62,325 nucleotides of DNA from Massilia frigida (GTDB taxonomy: Bacteria; Pseudomonadota; Gammaproteobacteria; Burkholderiales; Burkholderiaceae_D): the NCBI RefSeq assembly GCF_011682175.1, contig NZ_WHJG01000042.1:1-62325 (forward strand), read 5' to 3'. Numbering within the stretch: position 1 is the first letter of the stretch; each line of letters starts with the position of its first letter. This document shows positions 53,154 to 62,325 of this stretch, piece by piece. Position numbers and translations under genes: made by a program. Below the pieces are notes generated by a model that was not told where the DNA came from, ran no database searches, and saw nothing but the letters and a program-made list of their open reading frames with translations.

Positions 53154-54158
53154 TCAGGCGGGCGCCGCGTTAGCGCCGAACAGCGCGGGCAAGCTGGGCG
53201 AGTCGATGCTGCGCTCGATCCAGCCTTCAAGTTCTGCCTGCGTGGCTTGCTCAATACGTTGCGCAGCCATTTCCGGAACGTCGCCGAACCTGACGCGCAA
53301 CAGGCGTTTGAGCACCCCGCGAAGTGCGATGACTTGCCCTTCCGCCTTACCTTCCGCCTTACCTTCCGCCTTCCCTTCCGCCTTCCCTTCCGCCTTCCCT
53401 TGCGCGCACCCTTTTTGAAAGCCGAGTTCCTCGAACTGTTCGGCCCAGCTTGCAAGCTTACCGCCCATGTCAGCACCCTCCTCCATACTCTCAACCATCA
53501 ACAATTCCTCTTCGCTGGCTCCGCGTGCCAGCAGTGCGCTTATCCACACCTGAACGGAGCGCCGCAGACTGGCCTGGGGCGCTCCGTTGAACCAGGTCGT
53601 CAGCGCAGCAAAGACGTTTTTTGAGACATCGGGACCGGCTGAAAGTTCAAGCCGGAACAGCAGCGCCTTGTCCAGGCGCTGCTGGTCGATCAGCACGTAG
53701 CGTTGGGATGGCTGGAGCGCCGCCAGCTCGGCGGGCGCTTGCATGAGCAGGCCGGACAAGTCCATGCTGGCGCTCCAGCGCGGCACGCCGTTGTAGAAGA
53801 CCAGCGGCAGCACCGGCGGCAACAGCAGGCCAGGCGACAATTCGTGGCGCTTGACCAGGTCTTGATACAGCAAGCCGATGTAGGTCTGCATGCGCAGCGC
53901 CATCCAGCGGTCGACGCCGGACTGGCATTCGAGCAGGATGTATACGTACAAAAACTGTTCGCCGACCCGCACGCGCCAGACGATGTCACCTTCGCGCGCC
54001 GACAGGTGCTCGCTCACATACGCCGGGTTGACACGCTGGAAGGCCGACAGCGCAACGTCATCGAGCAGCTTGAAGGAAGTGAAGTCCGTGATCAGTTCGC
54101 GCACCAGTTCCGGGTGGGCGAACAGCGAACGGTATCCGAGGTCGTGAGGGGTGGGCAT
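53154..54158 (-). CDS. Rpn-family (PD-(D/E)XK) recombination-promoting nuclease / transposase-like protein
   Basis: The 334-residue protein begins MPTPHDLGYRSLFAHPELVREL and contains LLECQSGVDRWMALRMQTYIGLLYQDL, the catalytic Glu/Gln region of YhgA/RpnA-type proteins. Five tandem KAEG units (about residues 253-272), encoded by 12-bp repeats, separate the nuclease-like part from the C-terminal DUF4351-like segment. Characterised RpnA proteins are DNA endonucleases linked to recombination. No inverted repeats mark it as a complete insertion sequence. Confidence 0.82.
   Translation of the reverse strand: MPTPHDLGYRSLFAHPELVRELITDFTSFKLLDDVALSAFQRVNPAYVSEHLSAREGDIVWRVRVGEQFLYVYILLECQSGVDRWMALRMQTYIGLLYQDLVKRHELSPGLLLPPVLPLVFYNGVPRWSASMDLSGLLMQAPAELAALQPSQRYVLIDQQRLDKALLFRLELSAGPDVSKNVFAALTTWFNGAPQASLRRSVQVWISALLARGASEEELLMVESMEEGADMGGKLASWAEQFEELGFQKGCAQGKAEGKAEGKAEGKAEGKAEGQVIALRGVLKRLLRVRFGDVPEMAAQRIEQATQAELEGWIERSIDSPSLPALFGANAAPA
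53340..53399. repeat. 12-bp tandem repeat inside the Rpn-family gene, five copies
   Basis: TTCCGCCTTACC/TTCCGCCTTCCC alternates in five units starting at 53340; on the coding strand each unit encodes Gly-Lys-Ala-Glu. A gain or loss of units would keep the frame. Confidence 0.92.
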
Positions 54159-54200
54159 GGGGCATTGTAGCGAGCGACCCTGCCCCGCCTTTGCGCTGCC

Positions 54201-54821
54201 TCAGACGCGCGCGGCGGCGGCCTTCTGGCGGCTCCACACTATCCGCAGCCCCAGCAGCACGGCCACGATGGCGCCGGTAATGAGCGGTTCGGTGAAGTTG
54301 TTCTTGCCGGCTTTCATCCACCAGAAATGCAGGATCGCCAGCGGCGCGATCAGGTAGATGAGCCGGTGCAGCCACTGCCAGCGCTTGCCGCCGAGGCGCT
54401 TGATCATGCCGTTGGTACTGGTCACGGCCAGCGGAATGAGCAGCACGAAGGCGATGAAGCCGACCGTGATGAAAGGCCGCTTGATGACGTCACGGAACAT
54501 CTCCGCCAGATCGAAAAAATGGTCGAACCAGAGAAAGGTGAGGAAATGCAGGCAGCCGTAGAAAAAGGTGAACAGCCCCGCCATGCGGCGCAGCTTGACC
54601 AGCCAGTTCCAGCCTGTCAGGCGCCGCAGGGGCGTGAGCGCCAAGGTGATGCACAACATGTACAGCACCCAGTCGCCGCTGCCGCGCGTAATGAATTCGA
54701 GCGGCTCGACCAGCTGACCGCTGACGGTCAGGTACACCATGCGCGCCAGCGGCACCAGCGCCAGCGCGAACAGCGCGGCCTTGATGGCGAGCAGCTGGCG
54801 GGAAGCGGGATTGAACGCCAT
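54201..54821 (-). CDS. msrQ: Heme-binding subunit MsrQ of the methionine sulfoxide reductase system
   Basis: The 206-residue polytopic protein of the ferric-reductase-like family has six hydrophobic segments with heme-ligand histidines in GCLHFLTF and WLHRLIYLIAPLAILHFWW. It passes electrons from the respiratory chain to MsrP. ATG 54821 begins MAFNPASRQ, 5 bases after the msrP stop. Confidence 0.92.
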   Translation of the reverse strand: MAFNPASRQLLAIKAALFALALVPLARMVYLTVSGQLVEPLEFITRGSGDWVLYMLCITLALTPLRRLTGWNWLVKLRRMAGLFTFFYGCLHFLTFLWFDHFFDLAEMFRDVIKRPFITVGFIAFVLLIPLAVTSTNGMIKRLGGKRWQWLHRLIYLIAPLAILHFWWMKAGKNNFTEPLITGAIVAVLLGLRIVWSRQKAAAARV

Positions 54822-54826
54822 CGTGC

Positions 54827-55807
54827 TCAAAAGTTCTTTTTCAGGTCGAGTCCGCTGTACAGGGAGGCAACGTCGCCGTAACCGTTGAACATCAGCGTCT
54901 TGCGCTTTTTCTGGAAGAAGCCGTCTTCGCCGATGCGGCGCTCGCTGGCCTGCGACCAGCGCGGGTGGTCGACCTCGGGATTGACGTTGGAATAAAAGCC
55001 ATACTCGGACGGCGCCGATACATTCCATGCCGTACGCGGCTGGTCCTTGACGAAGCGGATCTTGACGATCGACTTGGCCGACTTGAAACCGTATTTCCAG
55101 GGCACCACCAGACGCACCGGGGCACCATTCTGGTTCGGCAGGGTCTGCCCGTACATGCCCAGGGTCAGCAAGGTCAGCGGATGATTGGCTTCATCGATGC
55201 GCAAGCCTTCCACATACGGCCAGTTGAGCACGCGGCTGCTCACGCCCGGCATTTGCGCCTTGTCGGCCAGGCTGACGAATTCGACGTATTTGGCGTTGCC
55301 GGTCGGCTCGACTTTCTTGATCAGTTCGGAGAGCGAATAGCCGACCCATGGAATGACCATCGACCAGCCTTCCACGCAGCGCAGCCGGTACACGCGCTCT
55401 TCGAGCGGCGCCAGCTTGAGCAGCGCATCGAGGTCGAGCGTCATCGGCTTTTTGACTTCGCCTTCGATCGTCACCGTCCACGGGCGCGTCTTGAGCGTGT
55501 GCGCGTTCTGGGCCGGATCGGCCTTGTCGAGGCCGAATTCATAGAAGTTGTTGTAGGTCGACGCATCCTTGAACGGGGTCTGCTTGTCGAGCGCGCCATA
55601 GGCGGGATTGAGCTTGCCGACCAGCTTTTGCGCCGGTGCGGCGGCCGCGAAGGCTTCGCGGTTGGCCATTTCCCACAAGGCGCCGCCAGCGACGGCGCCG
55701 GCCGCCATCTGCGCGATGAAACGGCGGCGCGATTCGTACACCGCCTGCGGCGTGATGTCGGAGGAATACGGCAGGTCGATACCGTTGGGGCTACGTTGGA
55801 TCAGCAT
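54827..55807 (-). CDS. msrP: Periplasmic methionine sulfoxide reductase MsrP (molybdopterin enzyme)
   Basis: The 326-residue protein has a twin-arginine signal ([20 protein letters not shown]) and the sulphite-oxidase-like molybdopterin fold with the molybdenum-ligating Cys in [14 protein letters not shown] (about 145). It repairs oxidised methionines in periplasmic proteins. It is co-transcribed with msrQ. There is an 88-base gap to the ccsB gene upstream. Confidence 0.94.
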   Translation of the reverse strand: MLIQRSPNGIDLPYSSDITPQAVYESRRRFIAQMAAGAVAGGALWEMANREAFAAAAPAQKLVGKLNPAYGALDKQTPFKDASTYNNFYEFGLDKADPAQNAHTLKTRPWTVTIEGEVKKPMTLDLDALLKLAPLEERVYRLRCVEGWSMVIPWVGYSLSELIKKVEPTGNAKYVEFVSLADKAQMPGVSSRVLNWPYVEGLRIDEANHPLTLLTLGMYGQTLPNQNGAPVRLVVPWKYGFKSAKSIVKIRFVKDQPRTAWNVSAPSEYGFYSNVNPEVDHPRWSQASERRIGEDGFFQKKRKTLMFNGYGDVASLYSGLDLKKNF

Positions 55808-55895
55808 GGGCGTCTTTCGGCAAATCAGATGGTTTCAGCGAGGGATTCCCCACATTACACCATCTTGCCGCTTTCAGCCCAGCGTCCTTGCGCCA

Positions 55896-57077
55896 TTAAA
55901 GTTTGCCATAAGAATGCAAGCCGGACAGGAACATATTCACGCCCAAAAACGCGAAGGTCGTCACGACCAGGCCGATCAGGGCCCACCAGGCCGCCACGCG
56001 GCCGCGCAGGCCGGTCATGAGGCGCATGTGCAGCCAGGCCGCGTAGTTGAGCCAGACGATCAGGGCCCAGGTTTCCTTCGGGTCCCAGGACCAGTAGCCG
56101 CCCCAGGCTTCGGCCGCCCACAGGGCGCCCAGGATGGTGGCCACGGTGAAGAAGGCGAAGCCGACCGAAATCGACTTGTACATCACGTCGTCGAGCACTT
56201 CCAGCGACGGCAGGCGGTCTTCCAGGTGGCCATACGACTTGACCAGGTAGGCCGAGCCGACCATGGCCGCCAGCGCAAAGGTGCCGTAGCCGATGAAATT
56301 GGCAGGCACGTGGATTTTCATCCACCAGCTCTGCAGGGCCGGCACCAGCGGCTGGATGTCGGCGGCGTCGCGCGAGACCGTGTACCACAGCAGGAAAGCG
56401 ACCGCGGCGGCGATCACCGGCAGCACGAAGGCGCCCAGCTGGCGCGTGGCGTAGTGTTTCTCGTAGTACAGATAGAACATGGCGGTGATCATCGAAAACA
56501 GGATGAACACTTCATACAGGTTCGACACGGGAATATGGCCGACGTCGGCGCCGATCAGGTACGACTCGTACCAGCGCACCATCATCCCGGTCCAGCCGAG
56601 CACCACGGCGGCCCAGCACAGCTTCGAGCCGACCGAGGAACCGAAGTTCGAGCGGCTGAGCAAGCCAACCCAGTAAAACACGGTGGAAAACACGAACAGG
56701 GCGCTCATCCACAAAATCGCGGACTGGCTCGACAGCATGTATTTCAGGAAAAATTTCTTGTTCGCCATGTCGAGGTTGCCGGCATACAGGGACACGGCGA
56801 ACAGCGCCAGCAGCGCCACCAGCGGCATCAGCCAGCGTACCGGCTTCCAGTGCCAGCCGAGGGCGGCGAAGGTGGGCGCGGCCAGCACCAGGATCACCTT
56901 TTCGTAGGCATCCATGAAGGCGCCGTAGCGGTTCAGCGCGAACAGCGCGGCGCCCAGCAGCAGCGCGGCGAACAGCCAGTCGAGCGGGCCCAGGCGCTTG
57001 AAGTAGCCCGGCGCCTGCTGGTAAGTCTGGCCCTGGGTGGGGTGGGATGCTGCTTGTGATGCTTGGTATGCTTCCAT
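55896..57077 (-). CDS. ccsB: Cytochrome c maturation protein CcsB/ResC
   Basis: The 393-residue polytopic protein has eight or more membrane segments and the heme-handling WWD motif WGGYWSWDPKETW (about 316-328). It has flanking histidines (HVPANFIGYG and WLHMRLMTGLRG) as in system II. With ResB it exports heme and ligates it to apocytochromes. ATG 57077 (MEAYQASQ) with GGAGAACAAG upstream is chosen. Confidence 0.94.
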   Translation of the reverse strand: MEAYQASQAASHPTQGQTYQQAPGYFKRLGPLDWLFAALLLGAALFALNRYGAFMDAYEKVILVLAAPTFAALGWHWKPVRWLMPLVALLALFAVSLYAGNLDMANKKFFLKYMLSSQSAILWMSALFVFSTVFYWVGLLSRSNFGSSVGSKLCWAAVVLGWTGMMVRWYESYLIGADVGHIPVSNLYEVFILFSMITAMFYLYYEKHYATRQLGAFVLPVIAAAVAFLLWYTVSRDAADIQPLVPALQSWWMKIHVPANFIGYGTFALAAMVGSAYLVKSYGHLEDRLPSLEVLDDVMYKSISVGFAFFTVATILGALWAAEAWGGYWSWDPKETWALIVWLNYAAWLHMRLMTGLRGRVAAWWALIGLVVTTFAFLGVNMFLSGLHSYGKL

Positions 57078-57128
57078 CTTGTTCTCCAATACGGCACTGC
57101 CAGCGTGCGCGGGACTATGCGGCACAGC

Positions 57129-59231
57129 TTACGCCAACTGCGGAAGCTTGGCTTTCAAATCGTTGAATTCATGCTCGAAATCGAGCGTCTTGCGCTGCGT
57201 GCTCATGGCCATCAGGGCGTGCGCCGGGCCGCCGTCGTCACCGTCGCGCACCCAGATCCACAGGCGCCGCTCGCGGATATAGAACATGGCGAACACGCCC
57301 AGCACCAGGAACACGCAGCCGAGATAGACCACGGCCTTGCCCGGCGAACGCGTCACCTGCAGCACCGACGCCTTGACCTCGACGAATTCATCGAGCTGCA
57401 GATAGACCGGGGCGCCGTAGAAAAAGCTGTCGGACAGGGCATTGGTGGCCAGTTGCAGGAAGCGCGCCTGTTTCTCGTCGCCGGCCAGCTGGGCCAGGCC
57501 ATTTTTTTCGCGCGCGGCCTGCCACAACTCCCACAGGGTGCCGTTGAGGATCTTCATGAAGATGGCGGCCGCCTTTTCCTGCTCGGCGGCGGGAATTTTC
57601 TCCAGGAAACGCGACACCGCCACGTAACCGCCCTGGCTGCCGTCGCCGGCGAAAATGGACAGGCTCTTCGAGGACGATTCCTGCAACTGGCGCGCCAGCG
57701 TGGCCGCCGGGGTGTTGCTGGCGGCCGGCATGGCGCGCCGCGCATAGCGTTCGGCGGCCAGCTCGCGCAGGGCCGGATCGGCCAGCGCCGCGCGCAGGCG
57801 CATCCATTCCTTGACCGTGTGCGCCTCGTCCGAGGGAATGCGCAGGTAGCTGAACGGATCGTTGGGCGAGGCGCGCACGCCAGCCAGGAACACCTCGGCG
57901 CCATCGACCGTCACCGGCTGCATGTAATTCTGGTATTCGCGCGCCTGGCCGGTCTTGTCGCGCAGCTTGTACTGCACGCTCGGGCCGACATTCTTCAAAT
58001 CCTTGTTGTTGGCATTCTTGCCGGCCGAGCCGGAATGCTTGTCGAGCGTGACGGCGAACTGCTCGTTCAGGCTCTGGCCCTTGGTGACGGCGCGCGCATC
58101 CTGGCTGCCGGCCGTGTTTTCGACGTTGAACGGCCGGAAACCGCTCCACTCGACCGTGTATTGCTCGCCGCCGCGCGCCAGCGGCGTGGAAGCGTTCACT
58201 TCGCCGTTCATGGCGAAGGATGCCGTGTCGGTGCCGCTCATCGGGTAGGCCAGCATCTTGAGCTTGGTTCCGCCATCTTCAAAGCTCGACTGGTACAGCG
58301 CCACGCCCTTGTAGATCAGCGGTTCGTTGACCTTGATCGTGGCCGGGAAGGTCTTGCCGGTTTCATGGTCGCGGATCACCACTTCGCTGGCGAACAGCTT
58401 GGGCATGCCGGTCGAGTAAAAGTCGATGATGAAGCGCTTGAGCTCGATCGTGAACGGCAGCGGCTGCAACAGCGAGCCGTCCGGACGCGGAATGATCGCG
58501 ATATCGCTCGACTGGCCTTCGGGAATCAGGGTATTGCCGCGGTAAGTCGGATTGCTCAGGCTCAGGCGGTTCTCGGCGGGAATCTCGGAAATCAAGCCGC
58601 CGCCCACGAAGGGCTTCTTGCCCAGGAACCATTCCTGGAACTGGATCGGGATGTCCGAATCGAGCATGCCGCCAACCAGGATGATGATGATCGAGCTGTG
58701 CGCGAAGATGTAGCCGAACTTGTTGGCCGCCCCCTTCCTGGCCGCGACCAGGGTGGCGTTCTCCTTTTCCACGATCTTGGCGGCGTAGCCGGCGTCGACC
58801 AGGCGGGCCGCGCTCTGGCGCGCCAGGTCGGCCCGCGAGAGCGGCGCGCTCCATTCGGTCTTGTGGTGGAAGTTGCGCAGCGAGGTTTCGCGCACATTGT
58901 CGCGCCAGCTGCGCATATCCTTGATCATTTTCGGCGCGTTGCGCACGATGCACAGCGAGGTCGAGAGGATCAGGAACACCAGGATCAGCAGGAACCACCA
59001 GGCCGAATACACCGCGTACAGGCCGAGCTTGTTGAACACATCGAACCAGAACGGACCGAACTGGTTGACGTAATTGGGCATGGGCTGGTTTTGCGTCAGG
59101 ACCGTGCCGATCATCGAGGCAACCGCGATGATGGTCAGCATGCTGATGGCAAAGCGCATCGACGAGACCAGCTCGATTGCCTCGCCCAGGACCGGGCGGC
59201 GCGTGTTCAGGACTATTCCGGTGGTGCTCAT
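57129..59231 (-). CDS. resB: Cytochrome c maturation protein ResB/Ccs1
   Basis: The 700-residue membrane protein has three N-terminal helices (about 20-45, 75-95 and 165-185; GYIFAHSSIIIILVGGML), a large periplasmic domain and a last helix near 650-670 (KAVVYLGCVFLVLGVFAMFY). It is the partner of CcsB in system II cytochrome c biogenesis. It precedes ccsB by 51 bases; cytochrome c4 lies upstream, a probable client of the system. Confidence 0.94.
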   Translation of the reverse strand: MSTTGIVLNTRRPVLGEAIELVSSMRFAISMLTIIAVASMIGTVLTQNQPMPNYVNQFGPFWFDVFNKLGLYAVYSAWWFLLILVFLILSTSLCIVRNAPKMIKDMRSWRDNVRETSLRNFHHKTEWSAPLSRADLARQSAARLVDAGYAAKIVEKENATLVAARKGAANKFGYIFAHSSIIIILVGGMLDSDIPIQFQEWFLGKKPFVGGGLISEIPAENRLSLSNPTYRGNTLIPEGQSSDIAIIPRPDGSLLQPLPFTIELKRFIIDFYSTGMPKLFASEVVIRDHETGKTFPATIKVNEPLIYKGVALYQSSFEDGGTKLKMLAYPMSGTDTASFAMNGEVNASTPLARGGEQYTVEWSGFRPFNVENTAGSQDARAVTKGQSLNEQFAVTLDKHSGSAGKNANNKDLKNVGPSVQYKLRDKTGQAREYQNYMQPVTVDGAEVFLAGVRASPNDPFSYLRIPSDEAHTVKEWMRLRAALADPALRELAAERYARRAMPAASNTPAATLARQLQESSSKSLSIFAGDGSQGGYVAVSRFLEKIPAAEQEKAAAIFMKILNGTLWELWQAAREKNGLAQLAGDEKQARFLQLATNALSDSFFYGAPVYLQLDEFVEVKASVLQVTRSPGKAVVYLGCVFLVLGVFAMFYIRERRLWIWVRDGDDGGPAHALMAMSTQRKTLDFEHEFNDLKAKLPQLA

Positions 59232-59280
59232 TCTCTACAAATCCCTATGTGCAGGCACGAATAACCCGCGAGGATACCAA

Positions 59281-59314
59281 CAAAAAGGGCAGCCCGCTTG
59301 CGCGCCGCCGCCCT
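59281..59314 (-). terminator. Possible terminator of the cytochrome c4 gene
   Basis: Read leftward, AGGGCGGC and GCTGCCC can pair, with one mismatch, around a 14-base GC-rich loop; TTTTTG follows. It is 63 bases after the cytochrome stop and 50 before resB. The stem is imperfect. Confidence 0.4.
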
Positions 59315-59377
59315 CTGACCTTCCCTGGCAGGCGCGCGCCCGACGGCGCGTGCCCCGGCCGCGAGCGGCCGTACCGC

Positions 59378-60055
59378 TTACTTCAAGCCGGCGATGTAAT
59401 CGGCCACGGCTTCCATTTCCTTGGTCGACATGCGCTGCGCCAGGGTCGTCATCTGCACGCTGTTTTCGCGCTTGCCTTCCTTGAATGCCTGCAATTGCCC
59501 AACCGTGTAGGTCTGGTGCTGGCCGGCCAGGCGCGGGAATTGCACCGGGATGCCGTTGCCGTTGGCGCCGTGGCAGCTGGCGCAGGCGGCCACGCCAGTG
59601 GCGGGAATGCCGCCGCGGTAGATTTTCTTGCCCAGCAGGACGGTATCCTTGTTCTTGGCCGCGCCCTGTTTCGGGGTTTGCGTGGCCAGGTAGGCCGCTA
59701 TGTTTTTCTTTTCGTCATCCGACAGCATCTTGGCGAAACCGGTCATGACCGCCTGCTTGCGCTTGGGCGTGGTGAAATCGACCAGTTGCTTGTGGATGTA
59801 GACGTCGAACTGGCCGGCCAGCTTGGGATTGTCGGCGATGGTCGAATTGCCGGCCGCGCCGTGGCAGGACACGCAGGCGGCCAGGCCGCGCGCGGCATCG
59901 CCACTATCGTACAGGGTCGCGCCTTTGGCGGCGTCGGCCTTGGCTGGGGCGGGTGCATGCCCGGCAGCGGACACGAGGCCCGACACGGCAAGGGTAGCCA
60001 CCAGCAAGGATTTCACAAACGCCGCTCCGGCGGCCGGTAAAAACGCACGATTCAT
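59378..60055 (-). CDS. Cytochrome c4 (diheme)
   Basis: The 225-residue exported protein has a signal peptide (about 1-31) and two cytochrome c domains with heme sites CVSCH (about 61) and CASCH (about 158). The methionine ligands are likely in VMTGFAKML and VQMTTLAQRM. It carries electrons to terminal oxidases in the periplasm. It lies just upstream of resB–ccsB, its maturation system, and is divergent from engB. Confidence 0.92.
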   Translation of the reverse strand: MNRAFLPAAGAAFVKSLLVATLAVSGLVSAAGHAPAPAKADAAKGATLYDSGDAARGLAACVSCHGAAGNSTIADNPKLAGQFDVYIHKQLVDFTTPKRKQAVMTGFAKMLSDDEKKNIAAYLATQTPKQGAAKNKDTVLLGKKIYRGGIPATGVAACASCHGANGNGIPVQFPRLAGQHQTYTVGQLQAFKEGKRENSVQMTTLAQRMSTKEMEAVADYIAGLK

Positions 60056-60196
60056 TCAAACACCCTGAGACAAGTCGAAAATTGGTTTTGTTGGGAATTC
60101 CCGGATCAAACCTGGGCCGGAAATTCGGTTCTAATGTAGTGCAAACGATCTTGTGTGCTCGCCATGGCTTTTGCGTGACAACAATTCGTAACCCCT

Positions 60197-60208
60197 TATT
60201 GTACAATA
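60197..60208. promoter_or_regulatory. Palindromic, possibly bidirectional -10 element between cytochrome c4 and engB
   Basis: TATTGTACAATA is a perfect 12-bp palindrome. It gives TACAAT on both strands, 47 bases from the engB ATG and about 140 from the cytochrome ATG. Matching -35 hexamers are weak on both sides. Confidence 0.4.
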
Positions 60209-60254
60209 GCTTTCTCGCGTTATCGCCCCTCTTGTTGCATTTTCTGCCCATCCC

Positions 60255-60980
60255 ATGTCCAAACTCTGGCAAGCCCGCTTCTTCACGACCGTCAACCAAC
60301 TGCGCGATTTACCCGATACGCAGGCACCGGAAATCGCCTTCGCCGGGCGTTCCAATGCAGGAAAGTCGACCGCCATTAACATTCTGACAAATCAGAAAGG
60401 TCTCGCGTTCGCCTCCAAAACGCCGGGCCGCACCCAGCACATCAATTATTTTTCGATCGGTGGCGCCCACGTCGGGCAACACCGCAAGGATGCCACCATC
60501 GTCGAGGAAATCGAGGCGCTGCTGGTCGACTTGCCCGGCTACGGCTACGCCGAAGTGTCCGGTTCGGCCAAGCTGCACTGGCAAAAGCTGCTGGGCGACT
60601 ACGTCCAGCGCCGCGAACAGCTGGCCGCACTGGTGCTGATCATGGATTCGCGCCGTCCATTCACCGAACTGGACGTGCAGATGCTCGAATGGTTCGCCCC
60701 CACCGGCAAGCCGATCCACTGCATCCTGACCAAGGCCGATAAGCTCAACCGCAACGAATCGACGAATGCCCTGCGCCAGGCGCGCATGATGCTCGAAAGC
60801 TATGTCGACGAAGATGGCGAAGGCTTCCCCTTCACGGTGCAACTGTTCTCGGCGCTCAAGCGGGTCGGCATCGAAGAAGCCAACGACAAGATCATCGACC
60901 TGCTGGGCCTGACGGCGATTCCCGCCGATCCCGACACGCCGCTGGTCGACCCGGTCGACAGCGACGACGGCGCGGTCTGA
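60255..60980 (+). CDS. engB: Ribosome biogenesis GTPase EngB (YihA/YsxC)
   Basis: The 241-residue protein has G1 [16 protein letters not shown] (about 28-43), G2 [13 protein letters not shown]3 [13 protein letters not shown]4 [10 protein letters not shown] and G5 near [10 protein letters not shown]. It acts late in 50S subunit assembly. The start [20 protein letters not shown] is conserved. The C-terminal tail is acidic ([10 protein letters not shown]), and its stop is the first unit of a tandem repeat. Confidence 0.96.
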   Translation: MSKLWQARFFTTVNQLRDLPDTQAPEIAFAGRSNAGKSTAINILTNQKGLAFASKTPGRTQHINYFSIGGAHVGQHRKDATIVEEIEALLVDLPGYGYAEVSGSAKLHWQKLLGDYVQRREQLAALVLIMDSRRPFTELDVQMLEWFAPTGKPIHCILTKADKLNRNESTNALRQARMMLESYVDEDGEGFPFTVQLFSALKRVGIEEANDKIIDLLGLTAIPADPDTPLVDPVDSDDGAV

Positions 60981-61058
60981 CGGCGCGGCCTGACGGCAGG
61001 GCCTGACGGCACGGCCTGACGGCACGGCCTGACGGCACGGCCTGACGGCAGGGCCTGA
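60978..61058. repeat. 13-bp tandem repeat beginning with the engB stop codon
   Basis: TGACGGCACGGCC-type units start at 60978, 60991, 61004, 61017, 61030 and 61043; a last TGA is at 61056. The first TGA is the engB stop codon. As 13 is not a multiple of 3, the repeated TGA falls in all three frames. The array lies directly upstream of hemB. Confidence 0.93.
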
Positions 61059-62102
<1,044 letters not shown>

Positions 62103-62138
62103 ACGCATGTGTTCCCGCGCAGGCGGGAACGCATGCGT
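62103..62138. repeat. Long hairpin directly after the hemB stop
   Basis: ACGCATGTGTTCCCGC (62103-62118), loop GCAG, and GCGGGAACGCATGCGT (62123-62138) pair over 16 bp with one G·T pair. It begins immediately after the TAA. No T-run follows, so it is more like a REP-type or transcript-end stabilising element than a rho-independent terminator. Confidence 0.8.
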
Positions 62139-62325
62139 TCCCCCAAGTATTTACCGTAGCTATGGGCTGAGCGCCGAACTTGGGTTGCCGTGGGGGCGCC
62201 TAGGAGTCTGCGCGGCAGACGGAATTTGACCTCGCGAAACCGAGGCGGACGCGGCGAGCCGCGAGGCCGTCTCCGATTTCAGGCTCAAACGTGAGCCGAT
62301 TTGCCGTGCTTGACAGCGAATTCGG
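62139..62325. other. Right-edge stretch, no gene assigned
   Basis: The minus-strand frame is open from the right edge to a TAG at 62200-62202, reading IGDGLAARRVRLGFARSN near its middle. That may be a real C-terminal end or a repeat-derived frame; I cannot tell. TTGACA lies at 62308-62313 on the plus strand and could be a -35 of a gene beyond the window. Confidence 0.35.

Noticed and set aside
53154-54158. Complete insertion sequence around the Rpn-family gene
   Set aside because: No terminal inverted repeats or target duplications could be seen at its borders; Rpn-type genes usually occur without them.
60978-61058. Possible CRISPR or attenuator upstream of hemB
   Set aside because: The 13-base units are contiguous with no spacers and no alternative hairpins followed by T-runs.

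Overview
The window comes from the chromosome of a GC-rich Gram-negative bacterium, most likely a betaproteobacterium of the Burkholderiales, family Oxalobacteraceae (Massilia / Duganella / Janthinobacterium type). This is inferred from the gene order ispE–tRNA-Gln–prs–rplY–pth, the pilMNOPQ–aroK–aroB cluster divergent from a PBP1A gene, the ccsB–resB–cytochrome c–engB–hemB order, and the protein sequences as I read them. No database was consulted.

Left accessory part (1–26 kb). At the edge lies a small protein with a papain-like Cys/His/Asp pattern. Next comes a subclass B3 metallo-beta-lactamase gene interrupted by an amber codon. Positions 2605–13133 hold a compact Tad/Flp pilus locus: prepilin peptidase, CpaB, secretin CpaC, a small lipoprotein, two nearly identical Flp pilins, a strong terminator, three TadE/G-type minor pilins, CpaE, the ATPase CpaF, and TadB/TadC. 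It is met tail-to-tail by a two-component system (13120–15539). Positions 15957–21300 encode a type VI secretion cargo module read leftward: an EagR-type chaperone, a 1482-residue prePAAR/PAAR/RHS effector with a variable C-terminal tip, and an Imm22-like immunity protein. After ychF come a HAD phosphatase, a patatin-like lipase, a RES/Xre toxin–antitoxin pair and a DUF3857-transglutaminase protein.

Core part (28–62 kb). pth, rplY, prs, tRNA-Gln, ispE, lolB and a TPR lipoprotein run leftward. mutM, a dynamin-like GTPase gene and mutY run rightward with overlapping stop and start codons. dgt, an in-frame AroK–AroB fusion, an Ig-like lipoprotein and pilQPONM (type IVa pilus alignment complex and secretin) run leftward, opposite mrcA. 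Then come cyaY, lptM–lysA, an Rpn-family nuclease gene with a tandem-repeat segment, msrQ–msrP, the cytochrome c maturation genes ccsB–resB with a cytochrome c4 gene, and finally engB and hemB.

The window therefore encodes two different pilus machines (Tad/Flp and type IVa) and several accessory antagonism or defence genes. Features that stand out beyond the genes are tandem repeats anchored at stop codons (dgt, engB, the TPR gene), a nested inverted repeat filling the mrcA–cyaY gap, two nearly identical terminator hairpins flanking the RHS cassette, and a G9 tract upstream of that cassette.
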